Position numbers and translations under genes: made by a program. From Cryoendolithus antarcticus (Eukaryota > Ascomycota > Dothideomycetes > Cladosporiales > Cladosporiaceae), in assembly GCA_002077065.1 (NCBI GenBank), contig NAJO01000009.1:372001-436000 (forward strand): a stretch of 64,000 nucleotides of DNA, read 5' to 3'. A model generated the notes under the pieces. It had not been told where the DNA came from and made no database searches. It was given only the letters and a program-made list of their open reading frames with translations. Numbering within the stretch: the stretch's first letter is position 1; every line of letters begins with the position of its first letter. Below are positions 1 through 11,450 of the stretch, in pieces.

Positions 1-539
1 ATCTCCAAATCTCGCACAACCTCTGTCTCGCCCTCACCCCGTACATAGCTTCCCGGTTCGATGTTGCCATGCTGATTCTCGGGCCTTGCCCACACCGCCC
101 TGCTCGCACCTTCAACCTCCTCGTCTGAGTCCAGATCATTCAATGCATCTCCCAGCGGATTCGCCCTCCCTTCCACCTCACCACCCACAACCCTCATCTC
201 CCCCGTGACAGGATCTCTTTCGATCCTCGCTTCCTGCACGTCAAACCGTTCCGGTCGTTTCGCAGAGGAAATACTAAGTCCATCATCCTTCTTCCTCGTT
301 CGAAGACTCTCGCCTTCCTGTAGCTGCTCGACATCCTCTGCCTTCCTTTCGATACCTCCAGTATGCTTGTTCAGTTTCGAGGCAAGACCGAGACGCTTGT
401 AGTTTTGCGAGAGCGTGAGCGACTTGTCCCAATTCGCTGCCATTACTGGGTTCTTGTGCAGGACTTTCTTGGACTTTGGCTTGACGGCTTTGGGCGCCGC
501 ATTACTGCGGTTCTTGCGCTTTTGTATCTCGCGACCCAT
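1..539 (-). CDS. NOP16: Ribosome biogenesis protein Nop16, 3' end cut by the window
   Basis: Reading the minus strand from the ATG at 539-537 gives one uninterrupted frame to the window edge (179 codons). It begins MGREIQKRKNR, followed by a Lys-rich stretch and then the segment with MAANWDKSLTLSQNYKRLGL, which is the hallmark N-terminus of Nop16. Family knowledge: Nop16 is a nucleolar factor of 60S pre-ribosome assembly. An acidic stretch (DLDSDEEVEG) follows the basic N-terminus, as in homologues. The C-terminal part lies outside the window. No intron is visible. The start choice is supported by the conserved MGRE beginning. The ZIP transporter gene starts divergently about 195 bp away, so the two probably share a promoter interval. 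Confidence 0.9.
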   Translation of the reverse strand, partial: MGREIQKRKNRSNAAPKAVKPKSKKVLHKNPVMAANWDKSLTLSQNYKRLGLASKLNKHTGGIERKAEDVEQLQEGESLRTRKKDDGLSISSAKRPERFDVQEARIERDPVTGEMRVVGGEVEGRANPLGDALNDLDSDEEVEGASRAVWARPENQHGNIEPGSYVRGEGETEVVRDLE

Positions 540-733
540 GACTGCGGTAGGTTGGTGGTTATGTGTGGAGTCCCAGGTCCTGTGCTCCAATGTCGAAAGA
601 AAAGTCCAGCATGTGAAAGTCGAGATCTTGGCAGGTACCGCACGGAGAATCGATTGACCGAAGGGGCCAACCAGACGACACCTCTTCAATATAAGCGTGA
701 AGGACTGGCACTATCCGATCCCACACCGCGACA

Positions 734-2101
734 ATGGCGACAATGAGAGTACGAGTGGCATACATTGCCCTTATAGCGACCTTGCTTCTCACCACATTTG
801 CTCTCACCACCGAGAAGTCGACAGCATCGATCGATGTTGGTTCACTAAGCACCAGCGAGCTGGAGCAGCACTTGCAGGTATGGACTCTGAATGACAGTCG
901 TCGATCGCACATACTGACAGGCCGCGACAGAAATGCCCAACAGTCACCTCTCTCGAGGCTCACAAAGCTCTCAGCCACTCGACTGAGCTGTCTCTGCTAC
1001 AAAGGGCATTTAGCGCTCTCTTCCCCTTCTCCTCGCCCATGTGGAACAGCTTTGCCGCCACAGCATACATCTCGGGCCCACCCAACTTCCTTCTCGCCTT
1101 AGTCCCTACCAATGTTGATCCCAGCAGTCTTAACGTCATGGTAGCCTTTGCTGTGGGAGGACTGCTGGGTGACACGCTATTCCACCTGCTTCCCGAGATC
1201 TTCCTGGGCGAAGTGCCACAGGGAGAGGTCAGAGTCAGACTCGTAGAGCCAAACAAGAATCTGTTACTTGGTGTGGCGATCATGGTGGGCTTCGTGACCT
1301 TCGTAGCAATGGACAAGGGGCTACGCATTGCCACAGGCGGAGCCGGGCATTCTCATGACCACAGTCACGAGGCTAAGGAGATCACCAATGGGCATCTCGG
1401 AGATGCTACGATCAAGGCATCCGCTCTTGATGATGCTTCGAACGGCTCACTACGAAAACGGAAGGAAGTGTCAACTCCAGGGAAGCCAGGCTCGACGTCT
1501 GTGGGAGCTGATCCTCCGAAGAAAGAGATCAAGCTGTCAGCATACCTCAACATCATCGCAGACTTTACGCACAACATCACAGACGGTCTGGCCCTGAGCT
1601 CAAGCTTCTACGCTTCCCCTACTATTGGAGCTACGACGACATTAGCAGTCTTCTGCCACGAGATCCCTCACGAGGTCGGCGACTTCGCCCTCCTCATCCA
1701 GGGAGGCATGAGCAAAAAGATGGCTATGGCTTTGCAATTTGTCACAGCTCTGGGTGCCGTACTCGGCACTTGTATTGGCGTAGCCGTGCAGGAGCTCGGC
1801 GGAAGCGCTGCAACGGCTGTTGCCGGTGCTGGCAACCAGGGCATTTGGGGAACGTCGCTGTCCTGGGGCGATATGCTGCTACCTTTCACAGCCGGCACAT
1901 TCTTGTATGTGGGCACGGTCGGAGTGATACCTGAAATGCTTGAGACTGGACCACACAAAATGAAGGAGTTGAGAAGCATGGCAATGCAATTTGCTGCTAT
2001 GGCTGCTGGTGCAGGTATCATGCTTGGGTAAGTCTCATCCATTCATTATCGTGAACCATTCTACTAACACCAACCCCTCCAACAGCATCAGCTGGGATTA
2101 G
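734..2101 (+). CDS. ZIP-family zinc transporter, KE4/Yke4 (LZT) type
   Basis: Three exons are read as 734-877, 931-2027 and 2086-2101, giving 418 aa. Intron 1 (53 nt) joins EQHLQ to KCPTVTSLEAH in phase 0. Intron 2 (58 nt, GTAAGT donor, CTAAC branch) adds the last residues ISWD. The N-terminus is a hydrophobic signal or membrane segment. A short His-rich loop (GHSHDHSHE) lies between membrane segments. Transmembrane motifs HNITDG (about residues 262-267) and HEIPHE (about 291-296) are the metal-binding signatures of the ZIP LZT subgroup. Family knowledge: these proteins move Zn2+ out of the ER or Golgi into the cytosol (yeast Yke4, animal SLC39A7). A downstream ATG at 1039 is internal to exon 2 and would delete the first domain, so 734 is preferred. 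Confidence 0.88.
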
Positions 2102-2286
2102 ACGCTTTAAAACACTAGCCCAAGATGAGCTACCTCATTACCTGTCATCCTGTCTCAGGTGCGCCTCAAGGCACCTTTCTCGAGGTTCCAAGCCGGTTCT
2201 CCAACTGGGCATGTCAATTCGAGTCACTCCATGCCTCTCACCAAGTCGCAGTCCTGGCAGTATTCGCGGCTGCTGCCAATGGCACC

Positions 2287-3895
2287 TCAAAGAGCCACTC
2301 CACCGTCGGCGCTCTCATCAGTCACACTCATCACACTCTCCCACTCCTCAGCAAAGTCCTCATCCCCAAAACCCTCCCCTTCGCTCTCCTCACTGAGCTC
2401 ATCCTCATCCATCAGCTCCGCCAACGTCGCTCCAGCGCTCTGATGATACGACACCCTCCCACTCCTCAACACCTCCAAACTCCCCGACCTCCCCAACCCA
2501 AGCACGCTCTCCGCTTTCCGCCAACTCTTCGCATCTTGCACCAACTGTGCCATGCTCTGCGCCCTACCAAGCCGCTGAAGCCTCGACCTCGGGCTGCCGA
2601 AATGCAACTCCTTCGCAATCTCAGCGGAAACCTTCGGCTTCGTGGGCGAGATGTCTCCCTGTCCTCCGAAAGGGTTCATTCGCAGCGGGTCGAACTTCGG
2701 CGGCTGAAAAGGATCCCAGGTCGTGATGATGATGTATCCGCCTTGCTCCGTGGGATCGTGGCTACTGAGCGGATTGCGAACGGTGATGGGCAGATTGTAG
2801 AGGAAGCCGGAGAGGTATTCGAAGTCGTGAAGGAGGCGACCGTGGGATTCGAGGATGATTTGCTTGCACTCTGCCATGGCGGCGCGGAAGTCAGCGCCGG
2901 AGGTGGCGTGGATGTCGCACTGTGGGTACTGGTCAGTAAGCTCGCCTTCTTCAGTGAGTCGTCGTTGAGTCACGTACCCTGTAATAGACCCTCGGTACCT
3001 CCTCCCCAACCTCGACCTCCACCTCCTCTTCCCGTCTGTCGAACCCAAAATCCAATTCCGGTAGCCTCGGCGTCTTCAACCTCGGCGGCGCACTCCACAC
3101 CTCCCTCTCTCCCTGGCCTTCCCCTTCCACATCAATCTCCTCGTCCTCACTCTCCCCTGCACAATCCCCAGCCAAAACCCCGAACCCCGCTGCACTAGCT
3201 CGACCTTCACGCTGAAACTTGCGCTTAACAAGCTTGCGGCGTTTGGCGCGGGCTGCGCCGCCTTTCTGCAACACGCGCTGGGTGTCGGCGTCGGAGGAAC
3301 GGTAGCCCGGCGTCATAGGCGAGAGCGGGGCGGGTATGGCTTGCTTGGGTGGGGAAATCGTAACCGGTGGAAGCGTGAGATTCGACCTCGAGGGCGAAGG
3401 GCGGCGAAGGAAGAATCGGGATGTGCTGCGGAGGGATTGGCGGAGGGTGTTGCGGGGCGTGAGTGTAGGTGTGGCAGACTTCTGGGGCGTCATCGGCGGG
3501 TTGGTGGATTTGAACGGCATTGTGGCGTCGACTATCACCTCGTTGCCAAGTGGTCGATGGTAAGGACTGGCTGCATCGATTAGCTCTCCATCCCCTTCCC
3601 CTTGCCCTCTATCCCCACCTCGAACACCGCGCGACGATGAAAGCAAGGAGTGGATGTGGGGTGGCAGTGAAGACAGCGGCTCCAACGAGTCGTCCAACAC
3701 AATGATCCGAGAAGCAGCAGACGGTGTAGCAACCGCCGCTACCTCTGCGTTGTGTTGCTGTTGGAGTGGGTGTTGATGATGGAAGGAGGCCGCCGACTTT
3801 CTCGAGCGTAATATGGAAGTACGGCCTGTGTAGCAGGAGTGAGGTCGGGGTGTAGAGGCATAGGCGAAAGTGAGCTCCGGCATGAAGCCGGCCAT
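2287..3895 (-). CDS. Unrecognised acidic, Ser/Pro-rich fungal protein
   Basis: Two exons on the minus strand: 3895-2978 and 2928-2287, giving 519 aa. They are separated by a 49-nt intron (2977-2929, GTACGT...CAG) that joins PRVYYR to YPQCDIHATSG in phase 0. An in-frame ATG at 4015 would add 40 Thr/Gln/His-rich residues. I prefer 3895 because MAGFMPELTFAYAS is less compositionally biased. The N-terminal two thirds are low-complexity and basic/serine-rich, with TP and SP sites, a KRRK cluster and an acidic EDEEIDVEGEG stretch. The C-terminal third contains a compact, apparently folded segment (SGADFRAAMAECKQIILESH to TTWDPFQPP), then acidic repeats. I do not recognise the family. The basic clusters suggest a nuclear protein, which is inference only. 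It is convergent with the ZIP gene (185 bp apart). Confidence 0.65.
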
Positions 3896-4015
3896 GGTTT
3901 GTTTGAGTGATTGTTTGTGAGGGAAGGAACGATGGGGAGGTAACTTCTGTGGTGTGGTAGATTGGTGTAAGGTCATGTTCTTGTTTTCAAGGGACGTCGA
4001 GTTCTGCGTGGTCAA

Positions 4016-4800
4016 GACGGAGGTGACAAAGCAAGCAGAGAGTGTGATATTGCATAGAAAAGGGTGAGATATTTGTCTTACATGGTCGAGGGTGTTGTGG
4101 TAATAGTGAATGCAAGTGAGACCCGTGATCTTTCACCCACACTGTCGAGTGTTCACCTCAAAAGGCACCTTGCTGCTCCATCACTTCATCGCTGTACAAC
4201 TTTGCCACATCATCACTACCTCAGCGCGCAGTCTATCACTTCTGCTTCACCCATTTCAAGCGTTGCGACTGAATCGTGGGGAAAAGTGCTCATGTTCTCA
4301 CTCCAATCAAGATTCACCTCATAGCTTTGATCCTCGTGTCCTCTTTGACGTTCCGAGCTCCACACCACTGGCTCATCGGTCTACTCTGACCGCGAGGATT
4401 GTGCGTTGCTTGCGATACCTGACCTTCCTGTTCGTCAAGTACCATCTGCTCCACGAGAGTCTCGGTGTGTGGCCTCCGGGCGCTGCTGCCAGCATTCTGG
4501 CTGAGAGATGTCATTATCTGCTAGCGACGCCGTCCGAGATCGGGTACGCGTTCGCGTTTTGACTCTGGTGAGACTCTCGGAATCGAAGCGTGGTCGCGCA
4601 TTTCTCGTCTACACGCGGGCAAGTCGCGGCGACATGACCGCGTCGAATCATGATCGGAATGAGACCGTCGCTACTTCAAGTGCTTGCGGGTATCCGGTTT
4701 AACCTGTCGGCGAGCATGCCTGCGCTTTCGAGTCTCCTATGGTGGCTGCGGATCCCCCTGCTGGTCGTGCCGTAGAACTCTGGTTAGAACTTCAAGAGCA
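4016..4800. other. Intergenic, 785 bp
   Basis: This lies between the start side of the acidic protein gene and the stop of RIB1. Only short overlapping ORFs in several frames are present, none with coding-like composition or splice continuity. I see no RNA gene or repeat. Confidence 0.5.
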
Positions 4801-6069
4801 TCACTTGCTCAACATATGCTTCATCTTCTCGATCTTCGTGGACAGATACTTCTCCACCTCCTTGCCCTGTACACCTCGTTCGCCTCCTGTCTGCCATGCA
4901 ATAGGCACCATCGGCACTCGCTCAACTACTCGAACCTCTCGGTTCGGTCCCTCGACAGCTCTGACCTTGTCCGGGTTGTTGGTGAGTAGCTTGATGCCTC
5001 GATCGCCGCCAAGTCCGAGATCCATAAGCATCGCAGTCGCGAGTCCGTAGCTCCTGGCGTCTCCAGGGTGACGCAGCAGCAGATTTGCTTCCATAGTGTC
5101 GTGACCGAGATCCTGTAGATTGTACGCCTTGAGCTTCTCTTTCAATCCGATGCCTCTGCCTTCTTGTCGTAAGTAGATAATCACTCCACCCGCGGAAGGC
5201 AGTTTCGAAGGTCGATGCGACTCGTGCTCTCCAATCTCACTCCCTGGCGTTGAACTCGGTGTAGGTACGGGCAGTCCCATGAGTCGCTCCGCCTCGTCTA
5301 GCTGCTCCCCGCAATCGCATCGTGCAGACCACACTGTCTCGCCTGTATAGCACTCTGAATGAATCCTCACAAGCGGCGGGCCAAGTTCTTCAGGATAGCT
5401 ACTATCTATCTCCTGCTGACCTGCCTGCCCATTACTGATTCCACCACCATTCCCGTTCAGTCCCGTCAAATACCCAGCACTCGGTCGCACGCCTTCTTCC
5501 CGTCTGATCGCTTGTAGTCTGCTACTCGTCCGTCCTGGGAAGAGTGTACCCACATATGCACCCCTGATCATCCTGTCCCTTTCCGTTTCCCCTGGCATTG
5601 CAGCATCCAGACTCCGACTTCGGATGTTCGGCCCAAAGACGATTGCCAAGTGCTCCTTCTCGTCTGCATTATTGTGGTAGAGATGTAGCCACATTTCCTG
5701 TCCAGTCGTGGTGGGTATGCGGGCGCGCACTTCGCACCAGACCTTTGGCAACACTTGGAGTAGCGAGGGATTCTCCCCGGCAGCGTCCTCGGTGGCCTCA
5801 TCGGGTTGGGGGAGGGAGATGCTGCGGGGCTGTCGATCGTGCCGTTGACCAACACCCTCTTCCGAGTTCCGCCATGGGGTTGTGGGCGGTGTGAGCGCCG
5901 GTGAGACGAGGGGTGGCGGGACGGCGGAGTGCGTGTGCTCGAGTTTGAAGTCTGAGACGGTGCGCTGGGGGCGGGGGTGGGAGAGAGGGGTCAGCGCCGG
6001 TGAGGCATGGGCGGGATAGGCGGCCATGCTGGGAGTGGAGTGTGGGACTCGACTATCGTCGCTGGCCAA
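4801..6069 (-). CDS. RIB1: GTP cyclohydrolase II
   Basis: A single exon of 422 aa. Family knowledge: the enzyme opens the imidazole ring of GTP with loss of formate and pyrophosphate, the first committed step of riboflavin, FMN and FAD synthesis. The catalytic core is clear. The zinc-binding cysteine cluster ([19 protein letters not shown], about residues 239-257) is followed by the GTP-binding loop [11 protein letters not shown] near residue 300 and the [10 protein letters not shown] and LLTNNPDKV segments. About 100 N-terminal residues are Pro/Ser-rich and probably disordered, as in other fungal Rib1 proteins. A short Ser/Pro/Glu-rich insertion sits between the zinc cluster and the GTP loop. 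The start at 6069 is the first ATG. An internal Met 15 codons later could also serve. Confidence 0.95.
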   Translation of the reverse strand: MASDDSRVPHSTPSMAAYPAHASPALTPLSHPRPQRTVSDFKLEHTHSAVPPPLVSPALTPPTTPWRNSEEGVGQRHDRQPRSISLPQPDEATEDAAGENPSLLQVLPKVWCEVRARIPTTTGQEMWLHLYHNNADEKEHLAIVFGPNIRSRSLDAAMPGETERDRMIRGAYVGTLFPGRTSSRLQAIRREEGVRPSAGYLTGLNGNGGGISNGQAGQQEIDSSYPEELGPPLVRIHSECYTGETVWSARCDCGEQLDEAERLMGLPVPTPSSTPGSEIGEHESHRPSKLPSAGGVIIYLRQEGRGIGLKEKLKAYNLQDLGHDTMEANLLLRHPGDARSYGLATAMLMDLGLGGDRGIKLLTNNPDKVRAVEGPNREVRVVERVPMVPIAWQTGGERGVQGKEVEKYLSTKIEKMKHMLSK

Positions 6070-7411
6070 GTTCTACTCTCATACTCGCGTGGTCCCAGAC
6101 TCGATAGAGAAATTCAACTCATTGATTGATAATGCCATAATTTGGATCGTACCGGTATCGCGCCATGATGCAGCCGACGTCAATGCCGAGGCCTTAGTCC
6201 GTAGTCGGGGCCACTCTACGGGAATATGGATTGTTTGGATTATTACATGTATCATTCTACGGACTTCCAGACCGACACAATGTCGACGCTCCTAAAAGCT
6301 ATGAGACTCTTGATGTGCATATTCACTCAATATCTTGTTCGGTCGAATAAGCCTCCCATCACATGCCCTCACACCGACAAATCTCCGACCGCAACACTCG
6401 ACGCAGCTCCTTCCGTTCGCAACGTCCCTTGGTCTCAACCTCTACTACTCCGTTTCCATCGAGTTGAAGTGGCGTCGAGCAACTCGCCTCGTGAGGCCTC
6501 CATCGCGCAGCCGACCCATGGTTTGCGCAATTATCTGTGCCCAAATTGGGCAACCGCAATCGTTACTCAATGAGTCTTGCGTTTGACTGACCCTAATCAT
6601 AACGAGTCCAGTTTGCGGAGGCCCCACCCCTTGTCTGTGACCTGCCCTGAGTGCATTCGTGCCACATGACATGGCTTGAGCAAGTGCTCTTTGCGCGATT
6701 CAGACTCCTGTGTAAGGCGATTCAATTACTCGTCACACACTGGGAAGTCGACTCTAGTGAAGCCATACTTTGCTGTTGTGCGTGCTTCGGTGTCCGTACA
6801 GGCGTCTCGCCAGAAGGGCAAAGCTTAGGAACGCATGGAGAGTGTCATCGGCAATACAGTAGCCCGGTCACTTCCTGTCTCTAGTCGCCCTCGCAGGCTT
6901 CTCCGATGTAAACGTGGTTGTCTTCACGGGCTTGGAAACAATTGTCATCGGCTTCAAACCCTGAGTCGGAGGTAGGTTGACTTGACCGGAAGATGGGCAG
7001 AACGCCCAAAGCGACGCGATGGTGTCGAGTCCAGGCATGATGTCCAGTCTATGGGGGTCTTGTGGCGTGAATGATGATAGAACGACAAGACGGATTGGAG
7101 ACATCGATCTATACATGTACCTACCTTGCTATATGGCGTGATTGAGGAGCTGTGACGCTTACGGAAGCATGCGACGCTAAGACGCGACCTCCTCTCGAGT
7201 GCTTCGAATCACAGATAAAGCAACAGCAGTATCCGCGCCTCCAGTCTGAATCGTGCAGGCAATGGGTGATAGAAGGTGTGAGGATACCGGAGGATTTTGG
7301 AATCAAAGAGGTACTCGATTTAGAGTTCGGTGATGTGATTGGTCAGCTTTCTGGGCTTAGAGCGTTTTCGTTCCGGTCTCAACCTCATCGAGACGTGAAG
7401 AGACATGCACT
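6070..7411. other. Intergenic, 1.34 kb
   Basis: This is the shared upstream region of RIB1 (leftward) and the Ap4A phosphorylase gene (rightward). It holds only short ORFs. The longest tidy one, a minus-strand ORF at 6868-7116 (82 codons), has no recognisable motif and no splice support. No RNA gene was seen. Confidence 0.5.
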
Positions 7412-8313
7412 ATGGGATCACTCGACAATCCGATCGCGAAGTCGACCACTGAGGCAAAAGTCTTCGAGCGGTTCGACGAGCTTCACGCTCGGGGCGAATT
7501 GCTATGGGAACCTAATGAACCCATTCATATTCCCCAACACCCCTTCGATGCATATATTCGCGTTTCCCCAGCCCTGGTAACGAAACCATACAACCCAGGG
7601 GACACTTCACGAAAACCTGCGTTCACGGATGATCCTCCAGAGTACACGCTTTGCAATGTGGGCCCGGCTCACAAGCTGATCCTCAACAAGTATTGCTGGG
7701 TTCGACCGCAGCTGATCTTGCATACACTCGAGTATGAGAGTCAGCGAGACGGGCTGACTCTGCGGGATGTAGATACCACTTGGCGGGTTCTGGAGATGCT
7801 AGGTTCTGGTTATATGGCGATCTTCAACGGCGGACCAGAGGCTGGAGGAAGTATCGCGCATAAGCATGTGCAGATCATGCCGAAGCCGGGGTGGGAGATG
7901 TTTCCTGGACGCTGTCTTACAGAGGATCCAGAGTCGACTTGTATGTGCTGTGCCAATGGCTGCGTATCAGCATCGCCAGCTAATACAGTGTAGCATTCGA
8001 CACCGTCCCATTCGTGCATCAATTCCGAGCTTTGCCTTCACGAGAATCTTCAGCATCGATATTCGCATCGTACAAAGAGATGTGCGGGTCCATGGGCATC
8101 CCAGTCCAATATCCAGCGCACAATGCTGTCTTGACATCTTCGTGGCTCATAGTCCTGCCACGGACGCAAGCAGAGGTTGATGGCTGCGCCGCTGGGGCAC
8201 AAGCAATGCTCGGCGACATCTGGACCAAGACCAATGAGCAGGTGCAACAGTGGCAAGTATTGCAGCCGATGACTGTGCTGGCGAAGCTCGGGGTACAGGC
8301 GTCGGCCCTGTAA
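7412..8313 (+). CDS. Ap4A phosphorylase / ATP adenylyltransferase
   Basis: Two exons, 7412-7940 and 7994-8313, flank a 53-nt intron (GTATGT...TAG). The phase-1 junction restores EST-S-FDTVPFVHQF, and the product is about 282 aa. The sequence GGSIAHKHVQIMP (His-Lys-His-Val-Gln near residues 150-154) is the HxHxQ catalytic motif of the branch of the HIT superfamily that includes yeast Apa1/Apa2. Family knowledge: these enzymes phosphorolyse diadenosine tetraphosphate to ADP and ATP in the cytosol. The segment NKYCWVRPQLILHTLEYESQ upstream of the motif is also typical. The length matches the family (about 300 aa). The start ATG follows a short 5' leader, and no better upstream ATG is in frame. 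It is convergent with the DUF676 gene. Confidence 0.9.
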
Positions 8314-8474
8314 TCATGCAGTTTTGCTGCTCTTGCACAGACAGATAGACATAGACGGCCCATGCTAGAGTGTCCACGTATAAGCTAATACAACGCGTGT
8401 GGTGTTCGGTATCAGGTGAGATTGGCGGCAAGTCAGTTTGAACTGCGTGAATAGTGAGATCACATGGACATCGA

Positions 8475-10206
8475 TCACCAATCGACTGTTTGTGACCGTG
8501 TGTTGCCATCAGGCCCTGGCTTTCTGGGAAGCCGCACCGGCAATGCAGAAACGCGTGGATCGGCACCAGAGCGGCCATAGCTCTCTCGAGCTGTATCGGC
8601 TGGCATCATTTCGGGACTTCTCTGTAGCTGTGATTCTCTTCGCGGAGCGGCTGAAGGTCTGCGTGCAGTCTGCGGACGCTGGGATGATCGCTGCGCAACC
8701 GGTCCTGCTGTCGGTGAAGAGATGTTGAGACTTGTAATCCCGCCTGACAGAGGGTCTTCTTCGATTCTTGGTCGACTTGACGCTGAAAGAGGACTCGAGC
8801 TGAGCTGCGCGCGACTTCGCCTGCTGTCCTGCGCACCCGCGTGTACATCAGCCATGGAATTACTTGTTGCCACCTGCGTGCTTCTATCTTGACTTTGCAT
8901 AGTGTTGCGATCTTGCGCGGCCGTCTGAATTTGCGGTAGAGCTCTTGCCGCGAGGCGAAGCAATTCCTCCAGAGAATGAGGTTGAACTGTGCATCCATCG
9001 TAGCGCATCAAGACAACACCATCCCGAAGTATGACGTAATTCTGCTCAGCATCTTTGTACAGCACTTGCGGTTCTGCGGGACCTGATGTGGCTGGTGGGG
9101 AAGGCCGAGATCTCGAAAAAAGCATGGAGTTTACAGCGTCTTGCATTGCCTGCCTCGTCTCCGACGTATCGAGTTCGTCCTCGGGCATACTCATCTTTCG
9201 AGCACACAAGGTGATAATGACTCCACACAGGGCAGCAATCTTCGCATCTCTGTCTTGCGTTGGACCGTCGTCGCTAGGTGAAGCACGGAGCTCGCCAGAT
9301 GGCAGAGGCATCCAACGCCGAAGGCGATCGCAGACGTCTGAGTAGCCAACCTCGCCCGCATTTTCGAATTTGGTCATCTCAATGTGATTGGCATGGCTAA
9401 ACTTGCGGTCATGTTTTCGAGTCCAGAGTGTCGCTGAGTCATCATCTACGATCTGTAGGGGGTTAGCATTAGAGAGGCACGCAGAAGTCTGTCATGTAGT
9501 GCGCACTCACCTTCTGTCCTCTGAAGTAAGTGTTCTCCTCAATGAAACAAAAGACCTGCAGCGCAGCACCTTTGCGATCCAAGAATCTCTCGAACCCCAG
9601 CTGTAGCCTTACGAGACCTGTAGCATCAGATCGCAGCTCTCTCAAGATCCTTAAGTTGAAGCTCGCGAAAAAGCTCGGAGCTCGTGCAAGCCGAGCGCCC
9701 CAGACTGCAACTTGGGAACCTTTATGCGGTGTGCCCATGAACAGGATGCCCCGGACACTGGTTGTGATTGTCCTGAACGCGGCCTCAGCATCGTCCTCAA
9801 GGCAAGTAAGCAATGCTTGCTTCACAACAAGACCACCGAGTGAGTGCGCAATGAAGATCAAAGGCCGATCTAACGTTCCATCCTCGGTTCGGCGTCCAAG
9901 AATGTCATGAATAAGATCACGAGCAAAGTCCCCTATCACTCCTGTGCCTGTGCTATGCACATCAGCGTTGTAGCCATGGGTGAATATTCGAGCCTGTTGG
10001 AAGCGATCGGGAAGACAATGAAGTGGCCAGAAGGTCCTTGAGGCGTGTGTCCAAGTGCCCAACCTGTCTCCGGTGAGACCATGAACGAAGATGATGCTTG
10101 GAAGCAGATCAGTACCATCCTGCGCTTCGCGTTTACGGCATGCTCACTCGACAACCGCATTTCGAGGCGAAGCCAATAGTAAGAGTCCATATGGTTGCGC
10201 TGCCAT
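8475..10206 (-). CDS. DUF676-type alpha/beta-hydrolase (lipase/esterase-like), 5' end disturbed by an in-frame TGA
   Basis: The main exons are about 10143-9511 and 9452-8475, joined by a 58-nt intron (GTGAGT...CTACAG) in phase 0. The hydrolase domain is clear: IIFVHGLTGD (oxyanion loop), FIAHSLGG (nucleophile Ser in GHSLG-like context) and ILFMGTPHKG. This matches fungal DUF676 / ankyrin-STAND-type serine esterase domains. The C-terminal 300 residues are Ser/Arg-rich and unrecognised. The 5' end is a problem. From the ATG at 10206 the frame gives MAAQPYGLLLLASPRNAVVE, then TGA (10146-10144), then continues in the same frame directly into the hydrolase domain. No ATG lies between the TGA and the catalytic core. 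A 36-nt frame-preserving intron (GTTGTC...CGCAG), a nonsense mutation or an unseen upstream exon could explain this. The substrate is unknown. Confidence 0.7.
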
Positions 10207-10958
10207 CACTGCCAGTCAGGGTCGTGCGAAGACCTGGAATCCTTGCGTCTCACTACCTCACGAGCACGAATAGGTAATTGGGTGGGCGTGAGTAGGAGCT
10301 GATGGTCTCCCTTCACCTGAGGCCAAGACGAGTCACATCGTGTGGCTCAGTTGTGGTATAGATGATGTGGCGTTGCTCGGGCCAATGAGACGAGAAGCTG
10401 TACCTACTGTATGCAATAGTTCGCTGTCATTGGGACTGCGTGCATCGACCGGTCAGGCGGCCACCTTTACCCTTGTCCGACGGGTCTGGAACGTGAGGGC
10501 GGCCTCATGCTTGACAGAAGCAAGCATACCGGGTGAATGTCTCGGAGGCTCATTGCAAGTTATGGACGTGGAGGTCAACCGTGCCATATGGACGAAAGCA
10601 GCAGGTGGGCAGACCGATAGTGTGTTGATGTGTAGTACAAGTGCACGGGCCTTATTATCCAACCTCGAGCCGAGTACGGCACCTTGAAGCACCTGCAATC
10701 ACTTTCAACGACTGCAACTATGCTTCGCTGCGCGGAGCTGGGCCAGCTGGCGCATATTTAATCCACGTCTGGCTCCATGAGACGTCCATGATAGTTGCAA
10801 GGTCAGTTCCTGCGCCTAAAAGCGTCAGCATGGCAGTGAACGAGAGGGTAGCGACGCTCTTTGCACAGCCTCCGTAGGTATTGCCATCCGCTCGGTAGGT
10901 TTGCAACACCACCTTCCTTCCGTCTCGCAATCTCCCTCTCCCACTCTCAGGCCCACAC
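10207..10958. other. Intergenic, 750 bp
   Basis: This is the upstream region for the leftward hydrolase and the rightward CaaX-protein gene. A TATA-like GCATATTTAATCC lies at about 10752-10764, roughly 200 bp before the latter gene's start. No other gene was seen. Confidence 0.45.
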
Positions 10959-11450
10959 ATGCCACTGCAAAAGCGTACAACCGGAGAGATGGAGCCACCA
11001 GCCTACACAGCACCCACCGCAGCACCCACCCCGACCCTCCGCACGATCAACGATCTCCGCTCCCAGATCATAGCCAACGCCTCGATCCTCAAGCCCCGCA
11101 ACAACGAAGAGCGTTCCCGCGCCGACCACATCGAAGTCGTCGTCGCCAGACTGCCTTCCACCACCTCCATCATCCCAACCTGGTCTCAAGACGAGAAAGC
11201 CGATCTCAGGGCCCAGAGCCAGGCCTTCAGCAAAGGCCGGGCTTCTGCAACGGTGAACGTTGGACTGCATTATGCACTACTCACGAAGCGGACTACTAGT
11301 AAGAGTGAGGTGCAGATCATATTGAGGGGTGAGGCGAAGCCGACGATAGAGGAGGCGTTAGAGGATGTGCTTGAGAGGACGGAGGCGCTGATGCATGACC
11401 ATGTGTTGAAGTATGGTACTGCGGCTAGAGATGGTTGTTCGGTTATGTGA
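10959..11450 (+). CDS. Small hypothetical protein with C-terminal CaaX box (CSVM)
   Basis: A single-exon ORF of 163 aa. An internal Met at 10989 (MEPPAYTAP) is an equally plausible start. The N-terminus is Ala/Pro/Thr-rich. The rest looks like one small mixed alpha/beta domain, with helical stretches around TINDLRSQIIANASILKP and EEALEDVLERTEALMHDHV. The last four residues are Cys-Ser-Val-Met, a canonical CaaX box. Family knowledge: CaaX with Met at the end is normally farnesylated, cleaved and carboxymethylated, which would attach the protein to membranes. I do not recognise the family. Coding confidence comes from GC-rich third positions, the length without stops and the meaningful terminus. 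Confidence 0.65.
   Translation: MPLQKRTTGEMEPPAYTAPTAAPTPTLRTINDLRSQIIANASILKPRNNEERSRADHIEVVVARLPSTTSIIPTWSQDEKADLRAQSQAFSKGRASATVNVGLHYALLTKRTTSKSEVQIILRGEAKPTIEEALEDVLERTEALMHDHVLKYGTAARDGCSVM

Noticed and set aside
2125..3198. 357-codon plus-strand ORF
   Set aside because: Low-complexity Pro/His/Leu-rich shadow. The opposite strand carries a spliced gene with better composition and phase-consistent exons.
6868..7116. 82-codon minus-strand ORF
   Set aside because: No motif, uncertain start and no neighbouring exon. It could be chance in the intergenic interval.
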